DNA of 64,000 bases from Helichrysum umbraculigerum (taxonomy: Eukaryota; Streptophyta; Magnoliopsida; Asterales; Asteraceae): contig CATIUR010000012.1 in the NCBI GenBank assembly GCA_949592205.1, positions 1,574,501-1,638,500 of the forward strand. The letters are read 5' to 3'. The translations under genes and the position numbers were made by a program. The notes beneath the pieces were generated by a model. It did no database searches. It was not told where the DNA came from and saw nothing but the letters and a program-made list of their open reading frames with translations. Below are positions 43,598 to 53,743 of this stretch, piece by piece. Positions within the stretch are counted from its first letter, which is position 1. Each line of letters starts with the position of its first letter.

Positions 43598-45994
43598 TGT
43601 AACACCTGCCTAATTAGGATAATTAATTATGCCTAATTATTTGTAACTAGTTGTAATTAGTATGTAATAGGACTAATTACAGACTCTATTTGTATATATA
43701 TAAGGTGGTTTATATATATGTACGCACGCGATTTGGTTAAATCGTACGAATCAACCGGACGGAGTCCGACACAGTTTACTTGGACGTTGGCGACAGGAAT
43801 TTACCTAAATAATGAGAACGTATTTTATTATATAAAATACACAGTGAACGAACATTATTTATATTATCGCGACGACATTTTAAATATTTTAGCAAAAACG
43901 TATTAAACGCGAATTAATAATTTAAATATTTCGACAAATGTTTTTATTATTAATTTCAAGGTATTTTTTTTAATACTCCAGTTACATTTTAAAAATATAA
44001 CTGTTTGGTTAAAAACTAAAAACAAACGATTAATCGATTAGGACACGGAGTAAACACTGTGTTTTAGGGAGTGTCTTTCCCTCCCTCCTCTTTTGGATCA
44101 GCCAACACCAACCACCCTCTAATCTCTTTCTCTCATTTTCTCTTAAACAAAACACACACACTCTCTCCAAAAACTCTCTCAACCCAATCCACCCAAAAAT
44201 TTCGGATTTACAAATCAACCCATGAAATTCACATATTCGGAATCACCATCACGAGTGGAGCAAGGATATCAAAACCGTTTTCATCATTTCATCCTCGATC
44301 TAGCTCGATTTGCAAAAGTAAGAAATTTCAAAAATCTTAGATCTATTCAATTTGGTGTAATGTTTTGATGTTATAATGTTTACACAACTTAGTATGGTCC
44401 ATATGTAAGAAGAAAACATGATTTTACAGCCTAAAAATACGTTAGATTTGGGTTTTGGATCGTGAAATCGCGTCAGTTTTTGGGTTTCTGGGTTGGTGTT
44501 CATCAATGCGACACAAGCCTTGTGTCGCATGCTATGTCGTATTTTGCCTGTTGTGTCGTACCAAACCTTTAGTGCCGTAACTTTTGCGACACAATATTGT
44601 GTCGCACTTTATGTCGCATTTTATGTCGTATTTTTATACGACACAACCACTATGTCGCTATTAATTTAGCATATCGTATCCGATGCGACACAGTCCTTGT
44701 GTCGTATCCTTGTGTCGCATGACGTCTACGACACAACGCTTGTGTCGCACGACAAACTTTTGTGTCGCATATTGGTGTCGCAAAACACAGCAGTTTTACA
44801 ATTTAATTCCAATTTAAGTGTTAAACATTTGGGATTTCAAACGATTATACAATATAACATCTACGGGACATTGAAACATGTTTTTCAAGCATAACACTCC
44901 AAACAAATGGTCACCAACGGGCCAGACATGTTTTCCAACAACAAACAATTACCAACATACGGACAAACACTGGATATACTTGTTGTGTACAACTAAACGA
45001 AACGTCTTGTGAGACGCATACTTACATAACTTCATATGATTAGGCATTTGAAGGTTACGGGTTCGGAGAACCTACTTGCTATATTTACTACTTGCTATTT
45101 GCTACGGCTTATTTCAGGACTCAGGTGAGTCTTACGGCCCCACTTTTTACTGTTTTATCTAATTGGGGGAGAAACATGCTACTATTTTTTCTTGAACACA
45201 AGTACTAAACTGTTTACTATACCAAACGGAATTGCATGAGTTGTTTACTATTTACAGAAGTCTCTCCATCATATATCGTTAGTTATGGACTTAAGCGCGA
45301 ACACTAGTTAATGGATCCATTATGGAAATGACCCTCCCCGCCCGGGGCAGTAGCGCTGCCACATATTGATTTTCACGTAGAAACGGGTGACTAATTATTC
45401 GTTACTGATGCTTGCTCATTTACGAGCATGTCACGGGAGCAAACTTATTAATTACGGGTTAAGCTTCGATTATGAGCCTCATGGAAACGGTATAACTTAC
45501 TTACTTACATTTGCTGTATTGCAAATACTGGTTTTACATTTGCTGGATTGCAAATACTGATTTTACGCCTATGGGCACTACTGATGAAATCTTGTGTTTC
45601 AAAACTGATATTACTTACAAACCTGTGAGATTCACCAACATTCGTGTTGACCTTTTTAGCATGTCTTCTCAGGTACCCGGATGGAGTAGGATTACTCCAG
45701 GACTTTAGCTAGAGTCGCATGATTTCAACACAACTGCATTAACGGAGATTCTTAGCATTATCTTTTGTATATTTTGATTATGTAATAGAATCTCCCGCTA
45801 TACGCGTGGGCTCTAGGAAACTACATTTTTGGTATACGAAAACATTAAGTTTTCAAACATTGTATCTATGGGAATGTAACTAATTTACAAACGTTGCATA
45901 TAGATGTCGTTTACTTTATCATTGTGCTGTGATATTTGATTAGTAGCACCCCAAAACCTGCTTCCGCTAAACAGTGAATTTTGGGGGTGTTACA
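43598..45994 (+). mobile_element. Solo LTR 'E' inserted inside the 5' LTR of K
   Basis: It runs from TGTAACACCTGCC to GGGGGTGTTACA with target duplication GTTTT at 43593-43597 and 45995-45999. The 3' LTR of K has the uninterrupted site AGTATAGTTTTTAATATC at about 58860, a natural control. Orientation is plus. It belongs to the family of LTR C by shared stretches, and carries a hairpin array. A CT-rich leader lies at 44110-44175. No coding sequence. Confidence 0.96.
44507..44783 (+). repeat. TGTGTCGCA hairpin array in LTR E
   Basis: About a dozen copies of TGTGTCGCA/TGCGACACA and weaker variants (TATGTCGCA, TACGACACAA) lie within 277 bases. The first pair is a near-perfect hairpin: arms TGCGACACAA and TTGTGTCGCA with a 3-base loop at 44507-44529. 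It is the counterpart of 14684-14950 in LTR D, and both follow a similar lead-in sequence with GGTGTTCATC. Confidence 0.8.
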
Positions 45995-45999
45995 GTTTT

Positions 46000-46305
46000 T
46001 AATATCTGAAAGTTTCAAATCAATCACTTTGACTCTTAAGAGTCCACTTGCCTAGTTTAACTAAAATTCGTAGTTTTAAGCAACGTGACAATTCGGTCAG
46101 GCAAACCAACCACATTTTATTTTCTCTCTTTAAATTGCTCACACTTATCTTGATTGTATAAACCAAGTTCCCTGTGTTCGAGCTCGAACTTACCAAACTA
46201 TACTACCACTCGACAGGGTCCACTGCCCGGTTGTGTTTTGGTCTAGCTCGGTACTTTTTGGTTTACTTATCAATGATAAATTTTATAACTGGATTTAACA
46301 CATCA
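46000..46305 (+). mobile_element. 5' LTR of element K, end part
   Basis: It resumes after the solo LTR and its target duplication and ends TTTAACACATCA at 46305. It matches 58872-59176. The primer site follows six bases later. Confidence 0.92.
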
Positions 46306-46311
46306 AGTTTT

Positions 46312-46328
46312 TGGCGCCGCTGCCGGGG
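46312..46328 (+). promoter_or_regulatory. Primer-binding site of element K
   Basis: TGGCGCCGCTGCCGGGG starts six bases after the 5' LTR, the Athila-type site. It fixes the plus orientation. The leader 46329-46468 is plain. Confidence 0.93.
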
Positions 46329-46468
46329 TGTTTGATTTGTGATCTTGATTTAAGTGTGATTAGTTGAACCTTTCTAGAATTTATTTTGGAAAGTTATATT
46401 TTGTTTGTATTGCGCCGGTGCTTGATGGTTTTATCTTTTGTGATCTTTCAGGGTTGATTTGGTAGTGG

Positions 46469-47480
46469 ATGAACACTAGGAGCTCCGGTAAAGAGCTTCT
46501 AAGTCCCTTGTCCAATCCGGAAAAGACCAAAAGGAGCAAAGGAAGGAGGAAGCCAAAGCAAAGATCATTGGAATCATCTAGTAGTCAAACGGATACCGAT
46601 ACATCTTCGGGAAACACCGTTGAGGTGGAAGAGACTTTTGTGGACGAACCTCCATCACCCGAAGAAGATCCTTCAACACCTTCCGAAGGTGAAGAAGAGA
46701 TGGTGGATGAGGATGATGCTCCTATTTTCTCACGGATGAGAACCGTGGCACCGACACCCGAGTCGGCAATACGGGTTCAAGATATTGAAAATGATAATTC
46801 GACGGAAGGGTGCGGGTCGATCCGCACCAACACATTGCTAGCTTTCTTGAAATCGGGAGCTATTTCAAGTATGGGGCGAATATGGATGAAGTGATTCGCC
46901 TACGGACGTTTCCTATGTCACTTTGTGGTGAGGCAAAGATTTGGTATCAAGAATTGGAACCAAACACCATTACTACTTGGGATGAGATGAGGGAAGCATT
47001 CGTTAGACGATTTTATCCTCCGGCTTTGGCCGAAAGACTTTTGAATGAGATTAGAGCCTTCAACAACAAGAAGGCGAAACTTTGGTAGAGGCATGGTGTC
47101 GGATGAAAGAAATGTTGAGGAATTGCCATGGTCACGATTTGAAGAAAAGAGAAATCATTGTGTTATTCTACAATGGTCTTAACTTGGATTCGGAAAGTAT
47201 TCTTGATGCCTCGGGAGGAGGTCAATTCCTCTACAAGACACCGAATGAAGCATGGAGGGTTCTTGAAGACAAAGTTATCCAAAGCTTAAATTGGGCTAAG
47301 GATAAAGGAGGAAAACCGGTTAGAAAGCATGTTGCTTTTGTGGAAGGAACTAGTAGTGGAGGTGGAAGCTCCAATGACTCGGCCATGATGAAAGAAATCA
47401 AGGCTTTATCATCTAAGTTTGATGCACAATTCAAGACAATCAAAGGTGAAATCAAAGAGCTTAGAGATGGTTGCGGTAAT
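46469..47480 (+). pseudogene. Gag of Athila element K, frameshifted
   Basis: The ATG at 46469 begins a basic then acidic N-terminal region (MNTRSSGKELLSPLSNPEKT and many Ser, Glu and Asp). A frame change near 46800-46890 leads to the capsid part (LRTFPMSLCGEAKIWYQELE, DEMREAFVRRFYPPALAERL) and a second near 47080 leads to MKEMLRNCHGHDLKKREIIV and FYNGLNLDSESILDASGGG. Gag would build the particle around element RNA. The frame from 47082 onward is open through the protease. The two indels suggest decay rather than recoding, because no conserved slip site is evident. Confidence 0.85.
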
Positions 47481-47800
47481 TGTGGCGGAAATCATGCCAC
47501 GGCTAATTGTGCACAAGACGATTTGCCGATGGCGGGGGATGAGGAAGATGTAAACTTTCTTCAACAAGGTAATTACCAAAGCGGGAACTACCAACGGGGT
47601 GGTTATCAAAACCGAAATTCAGGAGGTTACCAAGGAGGAAGCTACAACCCAAACAACCGATTTTCTCGGCCAAATCAACCTTACAACCAAAACTCCAATC
47701 AAAAGTACAACCAATCCCAAAACCAAAATTACAATCAAAACCAACACCAAAACCCTTCAAACCAACAAGAGCCAACCCTATCACCAATGGAGCAAATGAT
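47466..47800 (+). pseudogene. Zinc knuckle and Asn/Gln-rich segment of gag, element K
   Basis: CGNCGGNHATANC (about 47472-47510) is a CCHC-like zinc knuckle with one residue fewer than usual before the His. It is followed by a strongly biased stretch of Gly, Asn, Gln and Tyr (GGYQNRNSGGYQGGSYNP, NQKYNQSQNQNYNQNQHQNP) to 47785. Low-complexity segments of this type in other proteins bind RNA or form condensates; that would suit an RNA-packaging role, but this is inference. It is in frame with the protease. Confidence 0.75.
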
Positions 47801-49262
47801 GAAAGATTTCATGGCAAAACAAGATGCTTGCACCGAAAGGTTGAAAACCCAAATGACAAACATAAGGCTTAGTGTGGAACAAGGCCAAAAGAATCATAAA
47901 GCTTCTATACAAGACTTAGAGAGGAAGATGGATAGGTTGTCCGAGGGGCAAAGTAGTAGGCCAACCGGTGGCTTACCAAGAAACACTCAACAAAACCCAA
48001 GACAAAATCCTTCATCCTCTAGCGGTTCCAAACCTTACCAACCACCACCCGCGAGAAATGAGCATGTGAATGCTATAACCACAAGAAGCGGAAAGGAGCT
48101 TCCACCACCTCAAGCCAAAGACAAAAATGTTTCTAACTCTTTTGTGCAGGAAATTGAGGAGGAAGACAATGAAGAGAATGTTGATGCTCCTACACCAACG
48201 GTCACACCGGTGTCACCTACACCGGTTGTGAAAGCTTACAAGCTGAAGATCCCTTATCCTCAAAGGCTAAGGAAAGAAAAGATGGCGGCACAATATGGGA
48301 AGTTTTTTGACATGATCAAAGGCATCCGAATCAATGTGCCTTTGGTTGATGTATTAGCCGGGATGCCGAATTATGCCAAATTCATCAAGGATTTGGTGAG
48401 CAACAAAGAAAAATTGTCAGAGGCTTCGGCAATGTTTTTGAATGAGGAATGCTCGGCACTTGTCCAAAACCAAATTCCACCCAAGCTTGGAGATCCCGGG
48501 AGTTTCATCATTTCTTGTACATTGGGTAAAATCATTACTTGTGATGCACTTGCGGACCTAGGTGCTAGTATAAACTTAATGCCATATTCACTTTATGCTA
48601 AATTGGCCCTAGGATCCCTAACCCCCACTCGCATGAGTATCCGTCTTGCCGATAGATCTTTCCAATATCCCGTTGGGATTGCGGAGAACATGCTAATAGA
48701 GGTTGGGCAATTTACCTTCCCGGTTGACTTTTTTATCCTCGAAATGGAGGAGGATAGTAAAGTGCCCTTGATTTTAGGACTACCCTTCCTACACACCGCG
48801 GATGCCATAATTGGGGTTAAAGATAAGAAATTGACCTTGGGGGTGGGGGATGAAAGGATCGCGTTCACGGTCGATAAGGCCATGAAGCATCCTTATTCTA
48901 ATGATGATTCGTGTTTTAGAATTGATGTCATAGATGAGGCTATGGAGGAAGATTTGCAAAGCTTGCTAGGATTGGATTCGGCACTTGATGAATTGTTGTC
49001 GTCGGGTGAAGACGCTATGACCGAGGAGGAATTGATCATGAGCATGGAAGAAGCTTTGGAAGAGAAAGAGCTCGATGGTGAGGAGGCTTTTGAAGAGCTC
49101 ACTAAAGATGACCAAATGACGATCAAGACATCATTGGAGGATCCACCACGTGATTTGGAGTTGAAAGAACTTCCAAGCCATTTGGAGTATGCCTACCTCC
49201 ATGAGGAAAATCTCCTACCCGTAATCGTTTCCTCCTCCCTTGTGAATGATGAAAAAAATTAA
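47801..49262 (+). pseudogene. Gag end and aspartic protease of element K
   Basis: The open frame continues through AAQYGKFFDMIKGIRINVPL and QIPPKLGDPGSFIISCTLG into the protease with ALADLGASINLMPYSLYAKL near 48549 and VPLILGLPFLHTADAIIGVK near 48765. An acidic linker follows (48900-49140) and ends LELKELPSHLEYAYLHEEN. The frame closes at 49262 in a run of seven A (49252-49258). The RT continues in another frame, so a one-base change in that run probably caused the break. The protease would process gag-pol; its catalytic loop is intact. Confidence 0.9.
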
Positions 49263-50370
49263 ATTGTTGAATGTACTCAAGGCTCACAAAGGAGCTTTTG
49301 CTTGGCGAACATCCGACATACCGGGAATAAGCCCATCCTTTTGTAAGCACAAAATCAATTTTGTTGATGATTTTAAACCCGTTGTCCAAAGACAACGGAG
49401 GCTTAATCCCAATATGGTGGATGTGGTCAAGAAAGAAGTAATTAAGCTTCTTGATGCGGGTATCATTTACCCTATTGCGGATAGCTCTTGGGTGAGCCCG
49501 GTACATTGTGTACCGAAAAAAGGGGGCATGACCGTTGTGGCTAATGAGAAAAACGAAATGATACCCACAAGGACGGTCACGGGTTGGCGAGTATGCATTG
49601 ACTATAGAAAATTAAATGATGCTACATGAAAGGACTATTTTCCCCTCCCTTTTATTGACCAAATGCTCGAAAGACTTGCGGGAAACGAGTTTTATTGCTT
49701 TCTTGATGGATTCTCGGGGTATTTTCAAATCCCAATAGACCCCGAGGATCAAGAAAAGACCACATTTACTTGCCCTTTCGGCATTTATGCCTATAGGAGG
49801 ATGCCTTTCGGTCTTTGCAACGCCCCGACCACTTTCCAAAGATGCATGATTGCCATTTTTCACGATATGGTTGAAACCTCCATGGAAGTCTTCATGGATG
49901 ATTTCTCGGTTTTTGGAAACTCATTTGAGTCATGTTTAAACAATTTGGATAAAATGTTGGAGAGATGTGAGAAAGCCCACCTAGTATTGAATTGGGAAAA
50001 GTGCCATTTTATGGTACGTGAGGGTATTGTGTTGGGACACAAAGTGTCGGGGGTGGGTATTGAAGTTGATAGGGCTAAAATTGATGTTATTGCCAAATTA
50101 CCCCCTCCGACCAATGTAAAAGGCGTTAGAAGTTTCTTGGGTCACGTTGGGTTCTACCGTAGATTCATTAAGGATTTTTCGAAGATCACCCGACCAATGA
50201 CTAAGTTACTTGAAAAGGATACGCCCTTTGTGTTTGATGACCCTTGCTTGAGTGCATTTTCGACCTTTAAAGACCATTTGACCCAAGCACCCATAATAGT
50301 TTCTCCCGATTGGTCCAAACCATTTGAGTTTATGTGTGATGCGAGCGACTTTGCTCTGAAGCCGTCCTAG
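49246..50370 (+). pseudogene. Reverse transcriptase of Athila element K
   Basis: In order: FAWRTSDIPGISPSFC, RRLNPNMVDVVKKEVIKLLD, SPVHCVPKKGGMTVVANEKN, GWRVCIDYRKLNDAT, a TGA at 49627-49629, then FLDGFSGYFQIPIDPEDQE, YRRMPFGLCNAPTTFQRCM, the active site EVFMDDFSVFG near 49890 with both aspartates, and FLGHVGFYRRFIKDFSKITR. A small indel near 50350-50368 shifts the frame at the start of RNase H. The TGA fits one C-to-T change. Otherwise the RT motifs are all present. Compared with H (8245-8988) it is closely similar. Confidence 0.92.
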
Positions 50371-50760
50371 GACAAAGAGTAGACAACCATTTTAAACCTA
50401 TCTATTTCAATAGCAAAACATTGAATGGGGCCCAACAAAACTACACCACGACCGAAAAAGAGTTGCTTGCGGTTGTGTTTGCCTTTGACAAGTTTAGGCA
50501 ATATCTTGTGCTTTCAAAAACCTTTGTATTTACCGATCATTCGGCCCTCAAATATCTTTTTGCCAAACAAGATGCAAAACCGCGTCTTATTCGTTGGATT
50601 CTTCTCTTGTAAGAATTCGACATTGAAATTAAAGATAAGAGGGGTGCCGAAAATCTTGCCGCTGATCACTTGTCGAGATTGGAGAATCCAAATCTTGACA
50701 AGCAAGGCGATACTAACATTGATGACTCTTTCCCGAAGGAATTTTTGTTTCATGTAGGTA
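50371..50760 (+). pseudogene. RNase H of element K
   Basis: The frame resumes at about 50380 with QNYTTTEKELLAVVFAFDKF and VFTDHSALKYLFAKQDAKPR. A TAA at 50610-50612 interrupts, then KRGAENLAADHLSRLENPN follows in frame. MCDASDF at about 50335, before the indel, carries the first Asp. The domain removes the RNA strand during replication. Two lesions inactivate it. Confidence 0.88.
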
Positions 50761-52133
50761 CAAGCGAGGAGGACATGGATGAAGCACCTTGGTATGCCGA
50801 CCTGGCAAACTACTTGGTTGGTGGAGTTTTGAGGAAATGGATGACTCACCAAGAGAAAAGCAAATTTTTCTCTAACTTGAAGCATTATTTTTTGGAGGAG
50901 CCGTACTTGTTCCGCGTTTGTGCGGATGGTATGATAAGAAGGTGTGTCTCGGGGGGAGAGACACGGGAAATTTTGGATGCATGCCACCATGGACCCACCG
51001 ATGGTCATTATGGCCCTTCGGTCACCGCTAAGAAAGTTTATGATGCGGGTTTCTATTGGCCGACGATTTTCAAGGAAGCGAATACCTTGAGTCAAACTTG
51101 TGATGCTTGTCAAAGAACCGGAAGCATCTCAAAACGTGATGAAATGCCTCAACATGGCATACAAGTGTGTGAAGTGTTTGACGTATGGGGTATTGATTTC
51201 ATGGGTCCATTTCCGCCTTCTTTCAAGAATGAATACATTTTGGTCGCGGTAGATTATGTGTCCAAATGAGAGGAAGCCAAGGCTTTACCCAAGAATGATG
51301 CTCGGGTTGTGATTGACTTCTTGAAAGGCCTATTTAGTCGATTTGGGATGCCCAAGGCATTGATTAGTGACCGGGGAAGTCACTTTGCAAATGCCCAACT
51401 CGAAAAAGTTTTGAAGAAATATGGGGTGACTCACCGTTTTTCTACCTCCTACCACCCGCAAACAAGTGGACAAGTGGAGAACACCAACCCGGCGTTGATA
51501 CGAATCCTTGAGAAGACGGTAAAAGATAACCGGGCGATATGGTCAAAGAAACTTGAAGATGCTTTGTGGGCGTTTTGGACCGCCTACAAGACACCTATTG
51601 GAACCACACCATACCGGTTGCTCTATGGCAAGACTTGCCATTTGCCTCTTGAAGTTGAGCATAAAGCATATTGGGCGCTCAAAAATTGCAACTTGGATTT
51701 GCTTGAAGCGGGTGAAACAAGGATGTTACAACTCCACGAGTTGGATGAGCTTAGACTTCAAGCTTATGAGAATTCCCTTTTGTACAAGGAACGGACAAAG
51801 GTGTTGCATGACCGGAAGTTGAAAGTTAGAAAAGAATTTAAATCCGGTGATAAAGTACTTTTATTCCAATCGAGGTTCAAGTTGAAACAACCGAAGGTTC
51901 AAGCCGAAATGGACCGGCCCATACGTGGTCAAGCATCAATACCCATCCGGATATGTGGAGCTTTTTCAAAAGGATGGTGGAACCTTTATTGTGAATGGGC
52001 ACCGTTTGAAACTATACCACGAGGAAGAAAAGGAGAGCGAGTGGGAGGAGCTCGCGGCCTACCCCAAGGACAAATGAATTCGGGGTCGAGTCAAGCTTTC
52101 GACTCGTTAATAAACCAAGCACCAAACGGGTAA
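50761..52133 (+). pseudogene. Integrase of element K
   Basis: The N-terminal zinc site reads ACHHGPTDGHYG...CDACQ (50976-51112), the HHCC pattern. The core has VWGIDFMGPFPPS (Asp near 51192), LISDRGSHFANAQL (Asp near 51368) and SGQVENTNPALIRIL (Glu near 51478), so all three catalytic residues can be read. A TGA at 51267-51269 sits between the first and second. The C-terminal domain shifts frame near 51905; the tail rich in Glu (about 52020-52075) is read in another frame. Integrase would insert the element DNA. It is inactive because of the stop and the shift. Confidence 0.9.
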
Positions 52134-52741
52134 AACCCGTTTTCGTATGCTTTCTAGTGGTTGTTAGATTAATTATTATTACTAAGTCTGTTATTACTAA
52201 ATAGTTTCCCTTCAAAAAAAAAATAAAAAAAAATAAAATTAAAAATTAATTAAATTTTCAATCTGCTAGAAGCGAGTGGAGCAGCCGGGTGGCGTCCTAA
52301 GCCGCCGGGTCTGTAATGTAACCCGCCGGGTTACTAAGTTAGCACGCCGGGTGAATTAACTTTTCTCAAGTTGTTGTTAACAGAATGATTCGCCCGTTTT
52401 AAGTCTCTATAAGCTGGCGGCTTCAATCACGACCCGCCGGGTTCATTACACGACCCGGTTGCTAACCACTGCAACCCTCCGGGTTATATGCTTGTTTTTG
52501 ATCCGGATACCTGGCGACCCGGGGCCAACCCGCGCCCAACCCGATACCAACCCGTCGGGTTACAACACGACCCGCCGTGTTCTCTACTGGATCTGCAGTT
52601 TTTAAAAAAACGAAATTTGGCCATTTTCCACCTAACCCCAATTATTTCACAAATTCTTCTCCAAACGGCTGCTGCACCTCCGAAAACCCTAACCCCATTT
52701 CGAAAAAACTATCACTCTTTTCATCACCAATTCTTGTTTTA
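52134..52741 (+). promoter_or_regulatory. LTR-like GC-rich array upstream of the third ORF of K
   Basis: After integrase, 52260-52580 repeats the LTR style: CCGCCGGGT-type cores with GCCGGG at 52304, 52325 and 52346 (21 bp steps), and ACCC cores at 52432, 52453 and 52474 (21 bp steps). About 70 bases (52350-52420) can be aligned by eye with the LTR (42400-42475), sharing TTAACTTTTC and TAACAGAA. A pyrimidine-rich leader without stop or start follows to the ATG at 52742. TATAAG at 52409 is a possible TATA box but lies within the array. I infer an internal promoter for the third ORF; this is not proven. Confidence 0.55.
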
Positions 52742-52753
52742 ATGGCTCCTAAG
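52742..52753 (+). pseudogene. Third ORF of K, exon 1 (four codons)
   Basis: ATGGCTCCTAAG is followed at once by a consensus donor GTATGG. The exon encodes Met-Ala-Pro-Lys and ends in phase 0. It is joined in phase to the frame opened at 53744. Without splicing the big reading frame has no proper start near its conserved part. Support is from consensus sites and phase only. Confidence 0.6.
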
Positions 52754-53743
52754 GTATGGATTAACATCTTTTTACTTGCGATTTGTGATTTTAACTCTCA
52801 CATTACTTTACATGTGGGTTTTGCAATTGCTAAGTGTGGGGATGTTTAATCTTGTACTTTTCATGTTATTAAAGATGTTTATATGTTAGATATTCTATTT
52901 GCACCATGAATCTATGTTTATTTGCTTGATTTGATGAACTTTGCGAATTAAGATTTATGTGAAAATGGGTATTCCGAATTTTGATGATGATAGGAGTTTG
53001 TAGTTGTTTAATTGACATGATATTTTTATCACATTGCTTACGATTGCTCATACTTGTGTTAATTTGTTTGATTTGAGGGATTTTATGACTAAAGGTTCAT
53101 GTCAATTTGGGGATTTTGAATTTTTATGATGATTGGTGTTTGTAGTCGTTGGAAATGCATGATTTAGATGTTACCATGTTTGTCGTTACTTGATTCGTGA
53201 GTTAATTCATGACTTGGGTCATATTGTGTAACTAAAATTCATGTCAACTTTTGGAAGATGATGTTGTGATTGTCCTTGTCATTTTTGTTTCTAGATTTGA
53301 TTATTGGTTGTAAGACATTACTTGAAAATAGTGTATATGTTTGATACTATGATTATTGAAAGTTGAATGAAAATGATGAACTTGCTTGGAATGTTGGTAC
53401 ATTGTATGGATTATTGTGTAATTGTGATTGTAAACCTAGCTTAACTAAAATGATGTTGATTAGGCGTTATTTTTAGTTTGGTTTAGTTTAATATTGGATT
53501 GCATATTCTTTGTACAATGGTTGAGCTTATGACTAAATGTTTGAACGTGTTGGGCATGCTTGGCTATAATGTTTTGATGAATTCCTTTTATGCTACTTTT
53601 GGTTGGGAAAAGACTATTTGTTTGGGGGAGGTTATGATTTTGACATATTATCGCTCATTTTGTATACGAGACATGTCTATGATTACGACTAACACTAACA
53701 ATTGTTTTGTGCAATACTGTGTTTCTCTATTGATTTTTCGCAG
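52754..53743 (+). other. Predicted 990 bp intron in the third ORF of K
   Basis: It begins GTATGG after AAG and ends TTTCTCTATTGATTTTTCG-CAG, with a pyrimidine tract and CTAAC-type branch points at about 53688-53699. Composition is T-rich, as expected of a plant intron, and stops occur in all three frames. A polypurine-like motif TAAGTGTGGGGATG lies at 52831-52844 within it. Plant Athila-type elements with envelope-like ORFs are known to use splicing in some cases; this one should be tested. Confidence 0.6.

Noticed and set aside
43718..43906. Small ORF in LTR E
   Set aside because: Lies inside a solo LTR in AT-rich sequence, not conserved in LTR C.
47231..47787. Minus-strand frames opposite K gag
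   Set aside because: They are shadows of the long plus-strand gag frame, which has real domain motifs.
49250..49262. Programmed frameshift between protease and RT of K
   Set aside because: A run of seven A can slip, but H reads protease, linker and RT in one frame, so a simple one-base mutation is the better explanation.
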